In this document: positions 1-12,259 of the stretch, in pieces
Position numbering within the stretch: the first letter of the stretch is position 1
Layout of the letters: each line of letters opens with the position of its first letter
Translations under genes and position numbers: made by a program
The notes under the pieces: model-generated
Databases searched by the model: none
What the model saw: only the letters and a program-made list of their open reading frames with translations
Told to the model about the DNA's origin: nothing
Source: Isoetes taiwanensis
Lineage: Eukaryota > Streptophyta > Lycopodiopsida > Isoetales > Isoetaceae
DNA length: 64,000 nucleotides
Assembly (NCBI GenBank): GCA_021234155.1
Contig: JAJEKV010000005.1
Span: 1,749,294-1,813,293, forward strand
Reading direction: 5' to 3'

Positions 1-1020
1 ATCAAAAATCAGCTATGCTTTGCCAAAGGCGAGATGATCTAATGGATCAGTTGCAAGGGCCAAGTATTTCTCAAAATTGATCTTAAGCTCGGGATACCAT
101 CGAGATAAAATTAAAGAGGAAGACATCCATAAATCTGCTTTTCGCACTAGATATGGGCATTATGAGTTTACCGTTATGCCTTTTGGATTAACTAATGCCC
201 CATAACATTTATGCGGTTGATGAATGGTGTTTTTCGACAATACTTGGATGACTTTGTTGTTATTTTCTTTGGCGACATTCTCATCTGATAAGACCCTACG
301 GGAGCATGAGAAACATCTTAAGTTGGCCTTTGCAAAAAATTAAGGCGTCATCAGCTTTTTGCCAAGTTCTCTAAGTGCAAGTTTGCCACTCAGAAGGTTG
401 ATTACTTGGGTCATATTATTTCAGCAAAGGGAATTGCTACGAATCCGGCAAAGATAGAGGTGTAAGGGAATGGCCTATTCGGAAAATGTCTCAGAAGTCC
501 GCGGTTTCTTGGGGTTAGCGGGATATTACCAAAAATTTGTAAAGGATTTTTGCAAGGATTGCAGCCCCTCTTACAAATCTTACCAAGCATGAAGGTGAAG
601 GATTGGATGGAGCTTTGGAAGACTAAGGTTCGGGGAAGTTTCAGTGACTTAAAGATGCCTTAACCTCGGCAGATTCTTTGGATTCTCACATTGCCGATCC
701 TATTCAAAGGTATGAATGAATGATGAATGAGAACAGCGATATCCTACCCATGACCAGGAATTGCTAGTTGTTATTCACGCTTCTGCGAATATGGAGAACA
801 CTACCTCCTTGGTAGAAGATTCAGTTGGACCGCGGATCACCAAAGTCTCAGATATTTAACCACCCTACCCAATCTCAACCTCGGTGAGAGGAGATGGATG
901 GAATTTCTTGAAGAATATGATTTTGAGATCATGTATAAGCTGAAAGCACAATGTGGTTGTGGATGCATTATCCGCCATCCCTTGGTAACCCGAACCCATT
1001 GTAATGCAATTTCGACACTC
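1..1020 (+). pseudogene. RT and RNase H of element A, copy 1 (partial, frame-broken)
   Basis: Reverse transcriptase copies element RNA into DNA and RNase H removes the RNA strand. A conceptual reading around 230-300 gives FRQYLDDFVVIFFGDILI, corresponding to the RT catalytic box; the usual Asp-Asp pair reads Gly-Asp here. Around 390-560 the reading gives DYLGHIISAKGI followed by a motif ending in YYQKFVKDF, the RT-RNase H connection. From 750 to 900 there is the RNase H stretch with DHQSLRYL, then EEYDFEIMYK near 905-935. No single frame covers the region. The 5' part of RT lies outside the window. Confidence 0.85.
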
Positions 1021-1149
1021 ACAAGTGAGTTTGGCAAGCAGAGATAGAAACGGAGACTTTGGCCCGATCTGAGTTATTGAAATTTGGAGTAGTCTGAATA
1101 AGGAGGCCGCATACGGATAAAGAACTTGGCGCTTTCGTTCATATAAGAA

Positions 1150-2000
1150 AGAGGGCAATTTGTTGTATCGACAAGGACAAGTTGTGTGTACCTCATGCTG
1201 CGTAAGTTAATCCTCCATGACCGCACGCAGCCCTATAGCTGGACATGCGGTTTTATGAAGACCTACTTTAAGATCCGCTCCGATTATTTTTGGCCTTCGA
1301 TGAAGAAGGACATTGCGGAGATACGATAGCGGTGTCAAGTATGTCCGGTGAGACCAAAGGCTGAACAATTAAGGACTCGAGGAGAGTTGCAACCTTTGGA
1401 TGTGCCCAGCTAAGTGGGAGGTGATAACCATGGTTCATTGTGGGCCTTCCGGTACTCTCGGGGATATGATGCGTTAATGGTAGTGGTCGACAAATTGTCG
1501 AAAATGGCTCATTTCTTGCCATGTACCCGCGGACACCGCCGATCTTACTGCTTTTTTGCAAAGGAGATCTTCAGGTTGCACGGAATGCCACGGGTCATTG
1601 TATCTGACAGAGATCCCAAATTTGTAAGTGCATTTTGGAAAGATTTCTTCACCACCATCCAAACCAAGCTTGCTATGAGTACAGCTTATCATCCTCAGAC
1701 GGATGGTCAGACAGAGCGTACCAATCGTATTATAGAGGATATGCTACGAAGTTATGTGTGGAGTAAGCAATCCCAATGGGCTGACTATATTTATCTGGTT
1801 GAATTTGCCTATAACAGTATGAAACAGGAATCTTCCAGAATGTCTCCCTTCATGATAAATTATGGTTATCAATGCCTTACTCCAGACACGTGGCATAACC
1901 CCGTTTCTAAAGTGGAGGTTTCTCAGCAACTCCTCTTGGAAATGCAAGCTACAGTCGAAGAAGTTCAGTGGTTACCTATTGGTACCTTGATCGCTTGAAG
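1150..2000 (+). pseudogene. Integrase of element A, copy 1
   Basis: Integrase inserts the reverse-transcribed DNA into the host genome. The longest intact frame (1414-1998) covers most of the catalytic core. It reads VVVDKLSKMAHFLPC, then IVSDRDPKF, then STAYHPQTDGQTERTN. The Asp of SDRD and the Glu of QTER are separated by 35 residues, the D-35-E spacing of retroviral-type integrases. The zinc-binding part lies upstream at about 1150-1330 in broken frames. The core frame stops at 1998, before the C-terminal segment. This is the best preserved coding stretch of copy 1. Confidence 0.92.
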
Positions 2001-2214
2001 AAGTGTAGCCGATAAGCCTGAGGACCCCGCGAGTTTTCAGGTGGGTGAATCGGTTTGGCTTAAGATTAAAAGGTAAAAACAAGCCAAGCTTAAAGATTGG
2101 TAGCTGCAAAAGCTAGCACCGGATGGGCTGGGCGTTCAAAATGCTTGGCGTATTGGAGAAACGGGCATATAAACTTGGATCTGCCACCCCGAAGATCCAC
2201 AAGGTCTTTCCGCA

Positions 2215-2562
2215 TTGAGTCTTCGAAACAACACCCCTGATCCAGAGGAGGTTTTGGAAACCCCAACCCTCCTCGAAATGGCGGAAGAGCAGCTTCGAGA
2301 TAGTGCACGAAGCTCTCCTTGGCCAGGGCTTATAAGCGGGCCGGAGGACTCAAAGTTGCAATACCTAGTCAAGTGGAAGCACTTGCGTGGAGGATGCTAC
2401 GTGGGTGATGAAGCAGACCTTGAGAAGCACTATCCGGATTTTATCGCGGCGAATCTCAAGGCGCACCATCAGCGATGCTATCAACCCGCTCGGTGTAAGC
2501 GAAGACTTGATTACGTAGAAATATGTGGTAGATGCATCGTGGTTAACAGCGATTACCGATGA
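2215..2562 (+). pseudogene. Chromodomain end of element A pol, copy 1
   Basis: The frame reads ETPTLLEMAEEQL and then, around 2356-2455, LQYLVKWKHL followed by DEADLEKHYPDF. This is the chromodomain core with its aromatic/basic YLVKWKHL strand and the acidic helix. Chromodomains at the integrase C-terminus are thought to steer integration to particular chromatin. The motif lies directly after integrase, as in other chromoviruses. The usual Trp after the acidic loop is disrupted by an indel. The matching region in copy 2 is at about 14640-14890. Confidence 0.85.
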
Positions 2563-2681
2563 TGGGATCACCTTTGTGTTCCTTAGGGCGTGAATTATGC
2601 TTGTCAATGTGGACATGACGTGCTGCTTGTAAAGCATCTAGTTCATAGCATTCATCTTGGCTATAATAGGAACGACCATTC

Positions 2682-4439
2682 TGTGGCGTCCCCTACTGCA
2701 TCACGGTGCCCTCGCAGGTATACAAGCGAGTTCATCCCCATACCAGCTCCATGCTAATGGGGGCCCTCACGTGACCTGCACCCGTGTGCGGGTTTCGGTG
2801 GGAAAAGTGGAAGGGTCATTGCACCAGATCTCCCTCGGGGCCTACCCTAGGCTGCGGGCGTAAACATACATGTCGGTAGCACATACATCAACATCATATG
2901 ACCATGACCAAGGATGGTCCTCCACCATATCTGCATAGACAAAGATCGGCACATCACATGGGAATCCTACCCAAGGCTCCGGACTCAAAGGGATGGCGGC
3001 GGCTTGGGTCTCGAGTTCATTCCGAGGCAGAATTCATGGCAATGGATTTGGGCGGCATAGAGAACATGGCTTAGGGTTGTCCACTCCATCCGCCCTCTGC
3101 GTACGCTGCGGATAGGTTGAAGAACCGGGGTTGGACCGTAGCCTGCGGGGATCATAGCCAAAGGGGCTATAGCCGATTTTATCTCCCGAACCGATGAGAG
3201 GCTTGAGGGTAGGAGAGTTTCTCTCCCACGGATGATCAATACCATAGCGAGGCGGACTAGAGGACACCAAGCTGTCGGTACTTTCGACTTTAACCCACTT
3301 GAAGGGAACTACCACCCGCGACGGTCGACCCCGTGCCCGGCACAACCCGCGCACCGCCGGGACCACCGGCTGAAATCACGGTGGCCGAAATTAGCCCGGC
3401 GGCTCTTATCCCCAGCGGGTGTCGAACTCATTTCGGGGTGCCGCGATCCACGAGTATTAAGCGCTAGTCTGCGGTGCTCTCGGGGTAGACTTTACATCCA
3501 GGAGAGCAACGTATGGACACCGACCACCCTTATCGGCGGTCGACCCTAAGAACACAACCGCAGTGGGCTGTTAATGTGAGGCATCTATAGTGTGCTGAGG
3601 CTAATCTAGGAGCATCTACTACCAAGCTTTGGGTCTCTACCCCCTTCCCAATACAAAGGAGTTCCGCGAGAGATACATCATCCATATACATCACGGAAAG
3701 AACTAAAGAACAAGATCTAATCTATATCATAGAGTTAGGTTCTTTAGTTAGAATCACTATCTAGAGTTCTAGAGGCTGCTATGGGCAATTTAAGAGGCTA
3801 AACCTCTTGATTCGATGGCTGAAATGGGGTTTTAGACTACTAAATTGCCTAAATACTGATCCTTGAGTTCCTCCTCGACTGAACTTCGACCATCTCTGAA
3901 ATGTCTTTCGAATCAAAGGAAAACTAATGATGCGGTTCTCTCGAGGCGAGTGCGGGAGGGGTTTTAGCTCTTGGCAGCCAAAAGCGGACTCTAAACCTAG
4001 AAAGCGAAAATGGGCAAGTTAGGGTTCTCCTACTTAAATAGATAAGGGGGTGGCTAGGGTTTCCAATTATCCCTTTTAGGCATGTGGGATAGTGGGAAAA
4101 GAAACCCACTGCCTTTAAGGGCTAGGTGGCCAAATGTGCCCACATGGAAATGTGTGCACCCAAATGTGCTCACATGGAAATGTGTGCACATTAATGAATG
4201 TGTACATTGGAAAATGTGCACATTAGTTACCTATGGTATGGCCCACTTGGCATCAAAGTGGCCACATGGAAAATGTGCCCACATTAATGTGTACATTGGA
4301 AAATGTGCACATTATCTAATACATTCTTAGCAAGTTTGGCTACCGGGGGCTACCGTTGGTGCGTCGATCAAGGGTGGCGTGTGTGGCGTGGCGTGTTACA
4401 ATATCGTCCAAAGGGGTATCTTTGTCTTTGAGCGTCACA
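2682..4439 (-). repeat. LTR of element B, copy 1 (3' LTR, minus orientation)
   Basis: This 1.76-kb sequence recurs at 15139-16941 and 25273-27078. On the minus strand it begins TGTGACGCTC at 4439, directly after a polypurine tract, and ends in CCACA at 2682, so it is a 3' LTR. It is flanked at 2678-2681 by ATTC, the remnant of the ATTCC target duplication seen intact beside the other copy. It contains the family's AATGTGCACATT-type short repeats at about 4130-4320. Confidence 0.92.
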
Positions 4440-4454
4440 TTCTCCCCACCTTGA
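4440..4454 (-). other. Polypurine tract of element B, copy 1
   Basis: The minus strand reads CAAGGTGGGGAGAA immediately before the LTR start TGTGACG. This is the plus-strand primer site of Ty3/gypsy elements, and it fixes the orientation of B as minus. Confidence 0.88.
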
Positions 4455-5125
4455 AATAATCTTTTTGTCGCGGCATCAGTTCTCCCACCTTGGAATCTTC
4501 TAACGCAATCAGCGATGCATACAATATACTACTATAATACTTACATTTATTACGATTACCTTAAGATAATATTTTAAATGGTTATTTAAGCCATTATATT
4601 AAATAACTTGTCAATTAAATAACTTCTATTAAAACAAAGTACTTATTAGTCTCCATTATCACAACATTTAGTTTATCACAATTTAACATTTTTCATATAC
4701 AATTGTTATTTAAGATACTCTTCATTCCTTGCAACACATTAAATAAAGTTTGTGTTGCAAGTCTTCACCTGTAAAATCTGCATTAATTTTACAATATCTA
4801 TAATTGCCTACTTACTATCTTATTAAAATTGTACCCCTAAGGTAATGTTTTGGACATTACTATTTCCGTTATCCAATTAACTTATCACATCATAACTTAA
4901 TCCGCGAAGATGTAATTATTAACCTTACTTAATACAACATTTAAGTTTATAAAAGAAAGTTTATCAATTTCATACAATTTATGCTTCTAGTACCCTTCAT
5001 CCCTTGCAACACATTATAACAAAATTTGTGTTTGCAAGCCTTCGTGGTCGACCTCCTTGCCCTCAGGGCGGCTATTGGCTGCCAGTGCGACACTACCTAT
5101 TATTAGTAATACAAAAATTTTGGTT
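4455..5125 (-). mobile_element. 3' untranslated internal part of element B, copy 1 (truncated)
   Basis: AT-rich sequence matching 16956-17648. Similarity stops abruptly at about 5125, just after ACAAAAATTTTGGTT. Copy 2 continues with sequence that also resembles the equivalent part of element D (near 52880), so copy 1 is the broken one. No coding potential is seen. Confidence 0.8.
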
Positions 5126-8090
5126 TTCAAATGGATCGGATTTCAAGAAATAGAGGTAGGGTGATCTCCTACTTGCTCATGAAGTTCCTAAGACTGTGTT
5201 CAGAACAAAACGTACAAGACGCAATGTCGGATGTGTTCGGAAAAAAAACGTGGCAAAGACGCCAAGAGAGCACCTAAGGCACCCCTTGCTTACACTAAGT
5301 TCATGCATCTAAATGCATTTTCTATCTTGCACTTGTTGCATGTAAATCATATTCCTTTAAATCAGAGATTGAAGATCGGCATGATCATAATCCTTTTAAA
5401 TCTATAGATTGAAAATTGGCATTGAAGATGAGTCCCCATAAGGGCACAAAAATTTTGCACCATTTGCATCCTTGGCATTGTTTAATATGTTTGAGCATAT
5501 ACTTTTATCTATACATGGTTCTTACTTTTAAGCTTCAAGTTGGTTAGGGCTACTCACATGAAGTTGTTGCAACATCTTCTAGCAATCCCACAACCCTTCC
5601 CTTTCAAAATGCCGAGGGCATGTTGATTTCAAACAAATCATATCGTGATGCATGTCCAAACATACCTAAGAGCGCCCTTTTGGCCCCATATATTTAGCAG
5701 TATGAGGACTAACTTCATACATCTAGATGTATTTTTTATCTTATACTTTTTAATCTTGCACTGCTTGCATGCATAAATCTTATTCCTTTGAATTTTAGCT
5801 TTTCTATTTGAGTTAATAAACTATTACACAATCAATAAGGCAATAAACTATTACAATAAGGCGCAAATTTTCATTAGAAAGTAAGTTTGAACACCATGTT
5901 GTAACAACACAACCAAGTTCCACTATTGCAATTATTGCAATTGTTCCTAAAACCCAGGATGAATAATTGCAGAAATCTTAACTTCTGGACTTCTTTATAA
6001 TATAAAGATTTTGCTGCGATTATGCTATATGGCGCATTTGGTGTCTTTATATCTTTCTCCATTATAGCTCCCGTAAGCCACCACGCCCATATATCCTCCT
6101 ATCCCGCTATGTGAAGGTATGCCCAAAGTTTTATGTCGCCGCTAGCTTATAATCTAACCTAATTCACATTATTTCCACCTCTTGATGTAACCATCAATCA
6201 AAACTTATATGTATGGATGCGCGAATGCTCAAATTTCCAGATGTGTGATCGATGTATTATTAACCAAAGACATTAGGAATACACAATGTTCACTTGTTTT
6301 TGTTGCATGCAAAATTCCCAAATTGTAAAACATGACCCTAAGCAAGATGCGATGCATGTTCCATGGTTCCCCATATCATAACACGCTCATGATGTTTCCT
6401 CTTTGCATACGTAAACAATACACAATCTTCAAGCTACAATTTCATATCCATTGTCTATTTTCACAAAGCCTAAACTTCAAAAAATGACGCAATGTTGCAA
6501 AAAGCTATTGTAAGTGATGGATTGCAAGTATACCGATATGTGCCCCGCTGCTGTTTAATTTACCATGATGGCTAAACCGTAAGATGCTGCACTAATAGTA
6601 GTGATGGTGCCATTAAACTTTTCATTTATTAATGGTTGTTGCCGCGGCCGCCAAATATGAGTATGAAGGTGCCAATAAATTCAGATACAACCTGAAACAC
6701 TTATCTTGCTTAAGTAATGCAAATATAGAGAATGCCTAGGAGTTGGAATGATACCTTCTTAGCAAGTGAGCACCGAGGAATGGAATCACCATATTGGTAA
6801 AGTCGTTCTCGCCATGCGTGAATCTAATCGTGAAACATTTCTTGTTATAATATCCCGATCCCGGCCATGCTTTGAGCTCTTTCGTGACCGAGCATGACGA
6901 CATTTTGATCCCCCAATTGCTGGAGGTCTTTTCACGCCATTACCAAGCAACTTGATCAACCCTAACTCCTGTGTCCCTCCAAACTTTAAGAAACGCATAA
7001 CTTCCGATGAAGCTCAAGATGAGGCAAAGGAAGGCGAAACCACGCGGAATCCATATATCCACATCCTAAATCCAAAGAAAAATAAAAGTTTAATAAGAAT
7101 ACGCTCTTTGTAAATGGAAGCTTGAACTTCGCTTTTACCTCTACCTAAGCACAATCCAAATGATTTTGTTGGTGCTCCAAACTTTAAGAAACGACAACCC
7201 CGATGAAGCTCAAGATGAGGCGAAGGGAGGACGAAGGGAGGCCGAAAGCAGAAGGCCGCAGGGCGCAATCCATGATTAGAACCCACATAGCCACCCTATC
7301 ACGCCCCTCTAGCCCTCGAAGGTGCCCTCGCTAACCCTAGCCAAAACCCTAGAATCTTACGTGGAAGGCCATCTCTTCCATTGATTTCATCAAATCTGGG
7401 TCACGAAAAGTTTTAGGGCGTTTTATGCACTCCATATACACTAAAACTTTATAATAAAGGATAAAGAAAGTATAAAATAAACTTAGGTTCAACCTCCCTT
7501 TGTTTGAGGTTTTAAAATGACAATTTGCAAATAAAAGATGTCTTAAACAATGGACAAAATGACACATGCTTTGTCCTGATGCATGATGCAAAATTTTCTA
7601 AATTTAACTTAGCCAATGAATTTGTCCCGCTATGTAATATGTAAATGCAAAATTTCTAAGCTTAACTTATCCAAAGGATTTGTCCAATCCAGAAGCTAAC
7701 TTAATTGTCCAATTTGTAGTATATCAATTCTTCCCTTTTATTTAACACACATCAATGTGACCTAGATGTTACAATAATATGTAAATATTAGAATTTCTAC
7801 TCTTGAACATTGTAAATAGCATATTTACAATTCAACACTTTATATATCCACTTTCTCTCGATTATGAACTCAAAAGGCAACGCCAAGAAAGGCAACGGCA
7901 TGACAAAGCTCCAACTTAGCAGTTCATTAACTTATGCTCAAAGAACGTACCGGCACGTGAATTCAGTAAATAATAATTTTAATAATAATTTCGGAAATGT
8001 GCCAAAAAGTATAAAGCCCCTTTTTGGCCATTAGGGTTTCATTTTTCCTTCTTGTTCCAAAATTCTTCCTCCCTCCCTTTGCTCTTCACT
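5126..8090. other. Unassigned AT-rich DNA between the two copies of the nest
   Basis: No reading frame, LTR, primer site or terminal repeat recognised. It contains a 70-bp direct repeat at 6965-7040 and 7165-7240 (CTCCAAACTTTAAGAAACG near the start of each), which suggests a local duplication. The upstream half of element A, including its 5' LTR, would be expected to the left of its gag but is not found here. Confidence 0.6.
6965..7240 (+). repeat. Direct repeat of about 70 bp, two units
   Basis: Units at 6965-7040 and 7165-7240 share CTCCAAACTTTAAGAAACG and then GATGAAGCTCAAGATGAGGC, with small indels between. Function unknown. Confidence 0.75.
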
Positions 8091-9430
8091 CCTCATGGCT
8101 CCAACCCCCGCAGCATAGCAGGTATGTGGGATCTGAGAGCATTGGGACCCTACTGTTCCCTTTGATCTTTCACCCCCCTACCCGCCTAGCAGTGTAGATC
8201 TTATCTCCAACATGCAAGCCCACCCAGATTATTCTCGCTTCCTTTCATGGAGAGGAGATTGTGCCCGATAAGCGCTTGTAATGATGACGGCGAGCAGCTT
8301 TACTATTCCACACCGCACGATGTTAGGGTGATGATCATGCCCGTAACGCCATCAAGGCATCCGACTTCAGGGACTGACCTCCCCCATTGCCAATAGATCG
8401 AAACTTGTTTTGAGGCTCGATTCAAGACCGGCCATCATTATGGACCAGTATATAGAGGATGAGGAGATCCCCGCCGAAATTTCTCTACACTCCTAAGTAA
8501 TTCTCGGATCTTAAGATGACGAAGTCGCCGATGAGCGTGGATTTTGTGAGATGGAAGGAGCTTGCACAGGTTCCCCCGCCAGCCGACAGAAGGGCCTTAA
8601 ACTCGGTTGGTTAAACCTTCTTCCGCTAGCACTCTTTGGAAACGACCAAGAGCACCCAATTTTGAGATATCATGGGCGCACTGTGTTCTTATCGGGGTTC
8701 ACAGGAGTTCTCTGCGATCTTGCTGGAAAATCGCCAAGATGACTTCTATCGATTTCACTACACCGGGTGGAAAGTAACCCGCATTGTGTGGAGAGCCTAT
8801 TATACCAATTGAAAGCAAGAGTCATGAGACTCTTTCTCTGCCACTTCGCCAGCATTTCATAACCCACACCACTCTAAGAGCAATTTATGTCCTCACACCT
8901 GCCTTCTTCTTCCAGATCCGGGCCTCGCAAATCACTGGGGGAGGGGGGATCAAGATGAGGGAAGACCTTTGGGCACCAAGGTCAGCCTTAGGGATGAGAG
9001 GGAAGAAGAAGAAGAAGAGAAGCTCCCCAACCTTGGGAGAAGGGAAGCCAGACCTCCACCGACCCTCGTTAGGGCAATGGGCAAACCATATGGGTCCCGA
9101 TTTCTTTCTCCCGCCTTCCGCCAAGGAGAGGTGCTGTTTTTCTCCAAGAATTTAGGGCCTTCCTCCCAAGCTTTTGGTGGCGCCCGAGCCATATCCACTT
9201 CAGCTGCCATAAGAAGATTGATTATCATGTCACCACTATTATTCCGGTCCAGAGATTTGCCATAGCAACGCTTGGGGGGACGGCTGCACTAGCATGCGCC
9301 CTCAGGGAGGCACCTTACAATTGCCTACCACCTGAGGCAAAGAGGCTCGAGCCGCTGCTAGCCCCAAATACCACTTTGATGCTATCGCCCACCTCCCTCA
9401 ATGGATGAAGACGAGGGATCCAGCTCCTAA
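8091..9430 (+). pseudogene. Coding-like patch of unknown identity
   Basis: A GC-richer stretch preceded by a pyrimidine-rich leader (8040-8090) and an ATG at 8095 reading MAPTPAA before a stop. Readable fragments appear further on: LISNMQAHPDYSRFLSW near 8200, then a 63-residue open segment at 8551-8742 with LGWLNLLPLALFGNDQEHPI. From 8970 to 9260 two overlapping frames are open, with a poly-Glu/Lys run from GAAGAAG repeats. No domain is recognised. It could be the gag-like frame of a non-autonomous element or a captured gene. The frame breaks may be partly sequence error. Confidence 0.35.
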
Positions 9431-10390
9431 ATTATTGTGTTATGTATTTTGCCTTTGAAATCACTGTTGTTTAAAATATGGTTACCACTGTGATGTGATT
9501 ACCTCTATTGTATCAGTCCAATACATAATGCCAATACAATTTTGAATAAGTCTCTTCCATGACAAGTTATTAAGCCCTGAATTGTTAGTATTATATACCA
9601 TTCCACCCTTTGCGTAAGAAACGCCAAGAAAGTAATGAAGATAGGATAACATCCCAAATAATGAGGGATGAACAGTGGACCTCCCCGAACAGACTATGGG
9701 GAACGATACAACGAAGTATCCCCGAATCCTGAAGTTGACGGCGAGGTAGGAACTTTAAAGTGCCGAACAACCTTATGATCCCGAATAAGGGATGGAGATA
9801 GTTACTTCCTTCGTGAACGCGGTTTACGATGATCCGAAATGGACCCTTTGCCGCACTTGGGATTATTGAATATGACCCCACATGAAGCTTTTGAGGATGC
9901 CAATGATCATCTCTCGCAAATCTTCACGACCACTGAAGGCTTTTTTCAACCTTTCTTATTATAAGCCCCACTTGGGATTATCAACCCGCTATTATCCGTG
10001 CTTGGGCATCGCTATAAGCTCGCCGAAATGCGGCGTGAGAGTGTGCGCTTTATGCCATGTATTATATAACTATAAGTCATAATGTATTATATAACTATAA
10101 CTGAAGTGTATGTATTATATAACTATAAGTCATAATTACCGCCAAGATCAAGCTCTTGATGTAACCGCATTTCACTTGTAATTAAAATTTTCCGCGGATT
10201 TTGCGGTTCACTTTTGTTTCTTGACACGACCTAAAAAATGATCTTGTATGACACTTATTGTCGCTGTAAATTTTCGATATCATCTTATGTTTAATATAGA
10301 CGGGCAATAATAATGCCATGGCAAACCAAATTAAATGCAAGCTCATAACAACCAACAAGAATTGATGCCGATGAAAAGACAAGAGGGCTT
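9431..10390. other. Unassigned spacer upstream of element A gag
   Basis: No convincing coding region. It holds the three-unit tandem repeat at 10057-10134. The 5' LTR and primer site of element A are not detectable in it. Confidence 0.5.
10057..10134 (+). repeat. Tandem repeat, about 25 bp x 3
   Basis: Three units of ATGTATTATATAACTATAA followed by a variable 6-10 bp tail, at 10057-10081, 10082-10105 and 10110-10134. Nothing suggests a function. Confidence 0.9.
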
Positions 10391-10408
10391 AATTACAAAG
10401 CCTACGCC

Positions 10409-11500
10409 TTGCATGCTAACCCACCACAAAGATGTATAAGAGGACGCACCGAGTTACCTCCATTGCTTAGTCCACCTCGCGACAAAGAGCCGCCCCCACC
10501 ACGGAACCAGCCCTGCATCGCAGGCAAAGAGGTCCCACTCCAAACAATTCACCGAGTTCTCCAGACAAGGCCACCTCTTCAAAATCCCACTTCAAGATCA
10601 ACCGAAACATCCGCATCATCCGGGCGCACTATACAAAGCCGAGATAAGGAGTACGCGAAGACGGTTGATACCGCTATAACCAAAGATATGGAAGAACAGA
10701 AGTTGGCCCAAATTTGATGGGAAGTCTAGAGGCGGATTGAATGCCGAATCCCGGTTAGATGAAAATGAAGGAATTCGAAGGTCTTATGGCATGACGTAAA
10801 GGGACACCGGAAAGGTTGCCACCACAAACCTTACCGAGCTGCCCGTATTTGGTGGAAGGGCTATGCCGTGAGCCAAACACCGACAAAGAGTAGATGCAAA
10901 TTTTAAAGTTTGCCAAGGCCTTCAAGTCGCATTATGTGCCTCAGGTATTAAATGCTAACGATCCAAACTTTCTACAGGTTGGAGCGGTAAGAGTATGTCC
11001 AGACAGTGCTTACACGGATGAGTTTATGCCTAAGGTCAGATAAAATTCGGTATGAATGAGAAAAGGGCAAAGGAGGGTTATATTGAGGATTGGCACCATC
11101 AATCAAACCTGATGGTTAAAGGCCATAGACCCGAATCAGCTGCAGAGGCCAAGGCTAAAGCATTGAGCCCTCGAGGAGGACACACCCAGTTCTCGATGCG
11201 CTACCAAGCATTTACTCGCGCAGCCCACGGCCATCCACAATCGCATAAACCCCGCTTCTCCAAGTCCTCGGGGCCCTCGCCAGAAAGCACTTACGGCCGC
11301 CAGAGAAGAAAGTCGCTTTAGCACGCCGTAAAAAACAGAGCAATGCCGGGTAAGATAATGTTCAAACCCTTATGTACCCATTCCTAAGGAGGCCGAGAAC
11401 AGTCTCCCAAGGATAAGGCATGCTACAGTGTGTATGAGGCCTGACACTTCATGCAAAATTGCCCATATGTTACCCAGATCGCCAAACCGGCCATGGCCGG
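10409..11500 (+). pseudogene. gag of element A
   Basis: Gag forms the virus-like particle that packages the element RNA. A proline-rich start (10409-10715) is followed by a gag core in shifting frames. About 10850-10940 reads WWKGYA and then FKSHYVPQVL, the conserved Trp pair and basic/aromatic end of the Ty3 gag core. About 11040-11130 reads KFGMNEKRAKEGYIEDW and then LMVKG. At 11415-11470 the reading CYSVYEA, stop, HFMQNCP matches a CCHC zinc knuckle in which the second Cys and the Gly before His are altered. The open frame 11052-11321 is the longest intact part. Gag precedes protease as expected. Confidence 0.75.
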
Positions 11501-11634
11501 CCCGGGATTGGGACGAGCTTGAGGCAACACTACCGGCCGACGAGGATGCTTCCGAAAGTACATTCACTAAGGCCTCATATCCTTGCAAATATAGAAACCG
11601 GGTAATGCCGAAAGTCACCGTCACATTTCCACCA

Positions 11635-11940
11635 TAGGCCAAGTAGACAAGAAGCCTTTCATTATTCTTATGGATACCTGAAGTACCCATAATTTTGCTT
11701 CTTCTAGAATGGCCCAGTCCACAATTGAAACCCTAAGGTCACGACCGGAGGCCTCGGCCACTTTAGCCAAGGGTAAGGTTAGGCATACCATGGTCGCCGT
11801 GATCAATCTTAAGATGTAGCTTGCCAAAGCATCTGGGCCATGGGCTCGAAGCTAATGGATATTGGCAAATACGACCTCATTGTTGGGATGGGAATTCTTG
11901 GCATCCGCAAAAGCCAACATAGATCATGCGAAAGAGAGAA
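11635..11940 (+). pseudogene. Aspartic protease of element A (frame-broken)
   Basis: The protease releases the mature gag and pol proteins. About 11655-11705 reads KPFIILMDT, stop, STHNF. This corresponds to the Asp-Thr/Ser-Gly catalytic motif with the Gly codon turned into TGA, and a single-base error would explain it. Further on, about 11865-11895, KYDLIVGMGIL matches the second conserved hydrophobic-Gly motif. It lies between the gag zinc knuckle and RT, as expected. No intact frame spans it. Confidence 0.65.
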
Positions 11941-12259
11941 GTTACTTTAACGCTGCAAATGGAGCCCGCTGTGAATCATAAAAGGTGAACCATTCAACCC
12001 TATCCCGCAGCCTATGTCCATTCGGACATTAGATAAAGCTATACGCAAGCAAAAGCTCCTCTCGCTATATCGACTTGCTTCTATTGAGTCGATGCTAAGC
12101 AAAACCAAGTAATCAATACCTTGCCCCGAGGCATTGCCAAGATCCCACAAATTTAGCGATCTCTTCCCCTGACGAAATCCGTAAGCTTCCTCCTTTTTAG
12201 AGGGTAGAATGAGATAGTTTAGAGCCCTGGCATTAAGCCTACCAGCAAGGCCCCCCTGC

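Larger units (their letters stand above)
1..2681 (+). mobile_element. Element A, copy 1: Ty3/gypsy chromovirus, pol part, cut by window edge
   Basis: A + strand Ty3/gypsy element whose order is RT, RNase H, integrase, chromodomain. It is cut on the left by the window edge inside RT and on the right by a minus-strand LTR (element B). The whole segment is a second copy of 12439-15138, with many single-base and short indels between copies. The order integrase then chromodomain is diagnostic of plant chromoviruses. The clade within chromoviruses is not assigned. Frames are broken repeatedly, but many breaks sit at CAG/CTG sites and may be sequence errors. Confidence 0.93.

Noticed and set aside
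4082-4330. Frame rich in Val-Cys-His repeats
   Set aside because: Translation of the short AATGTGCAC repeats in the LTR; equivalent frames occur in all three LTR copies.
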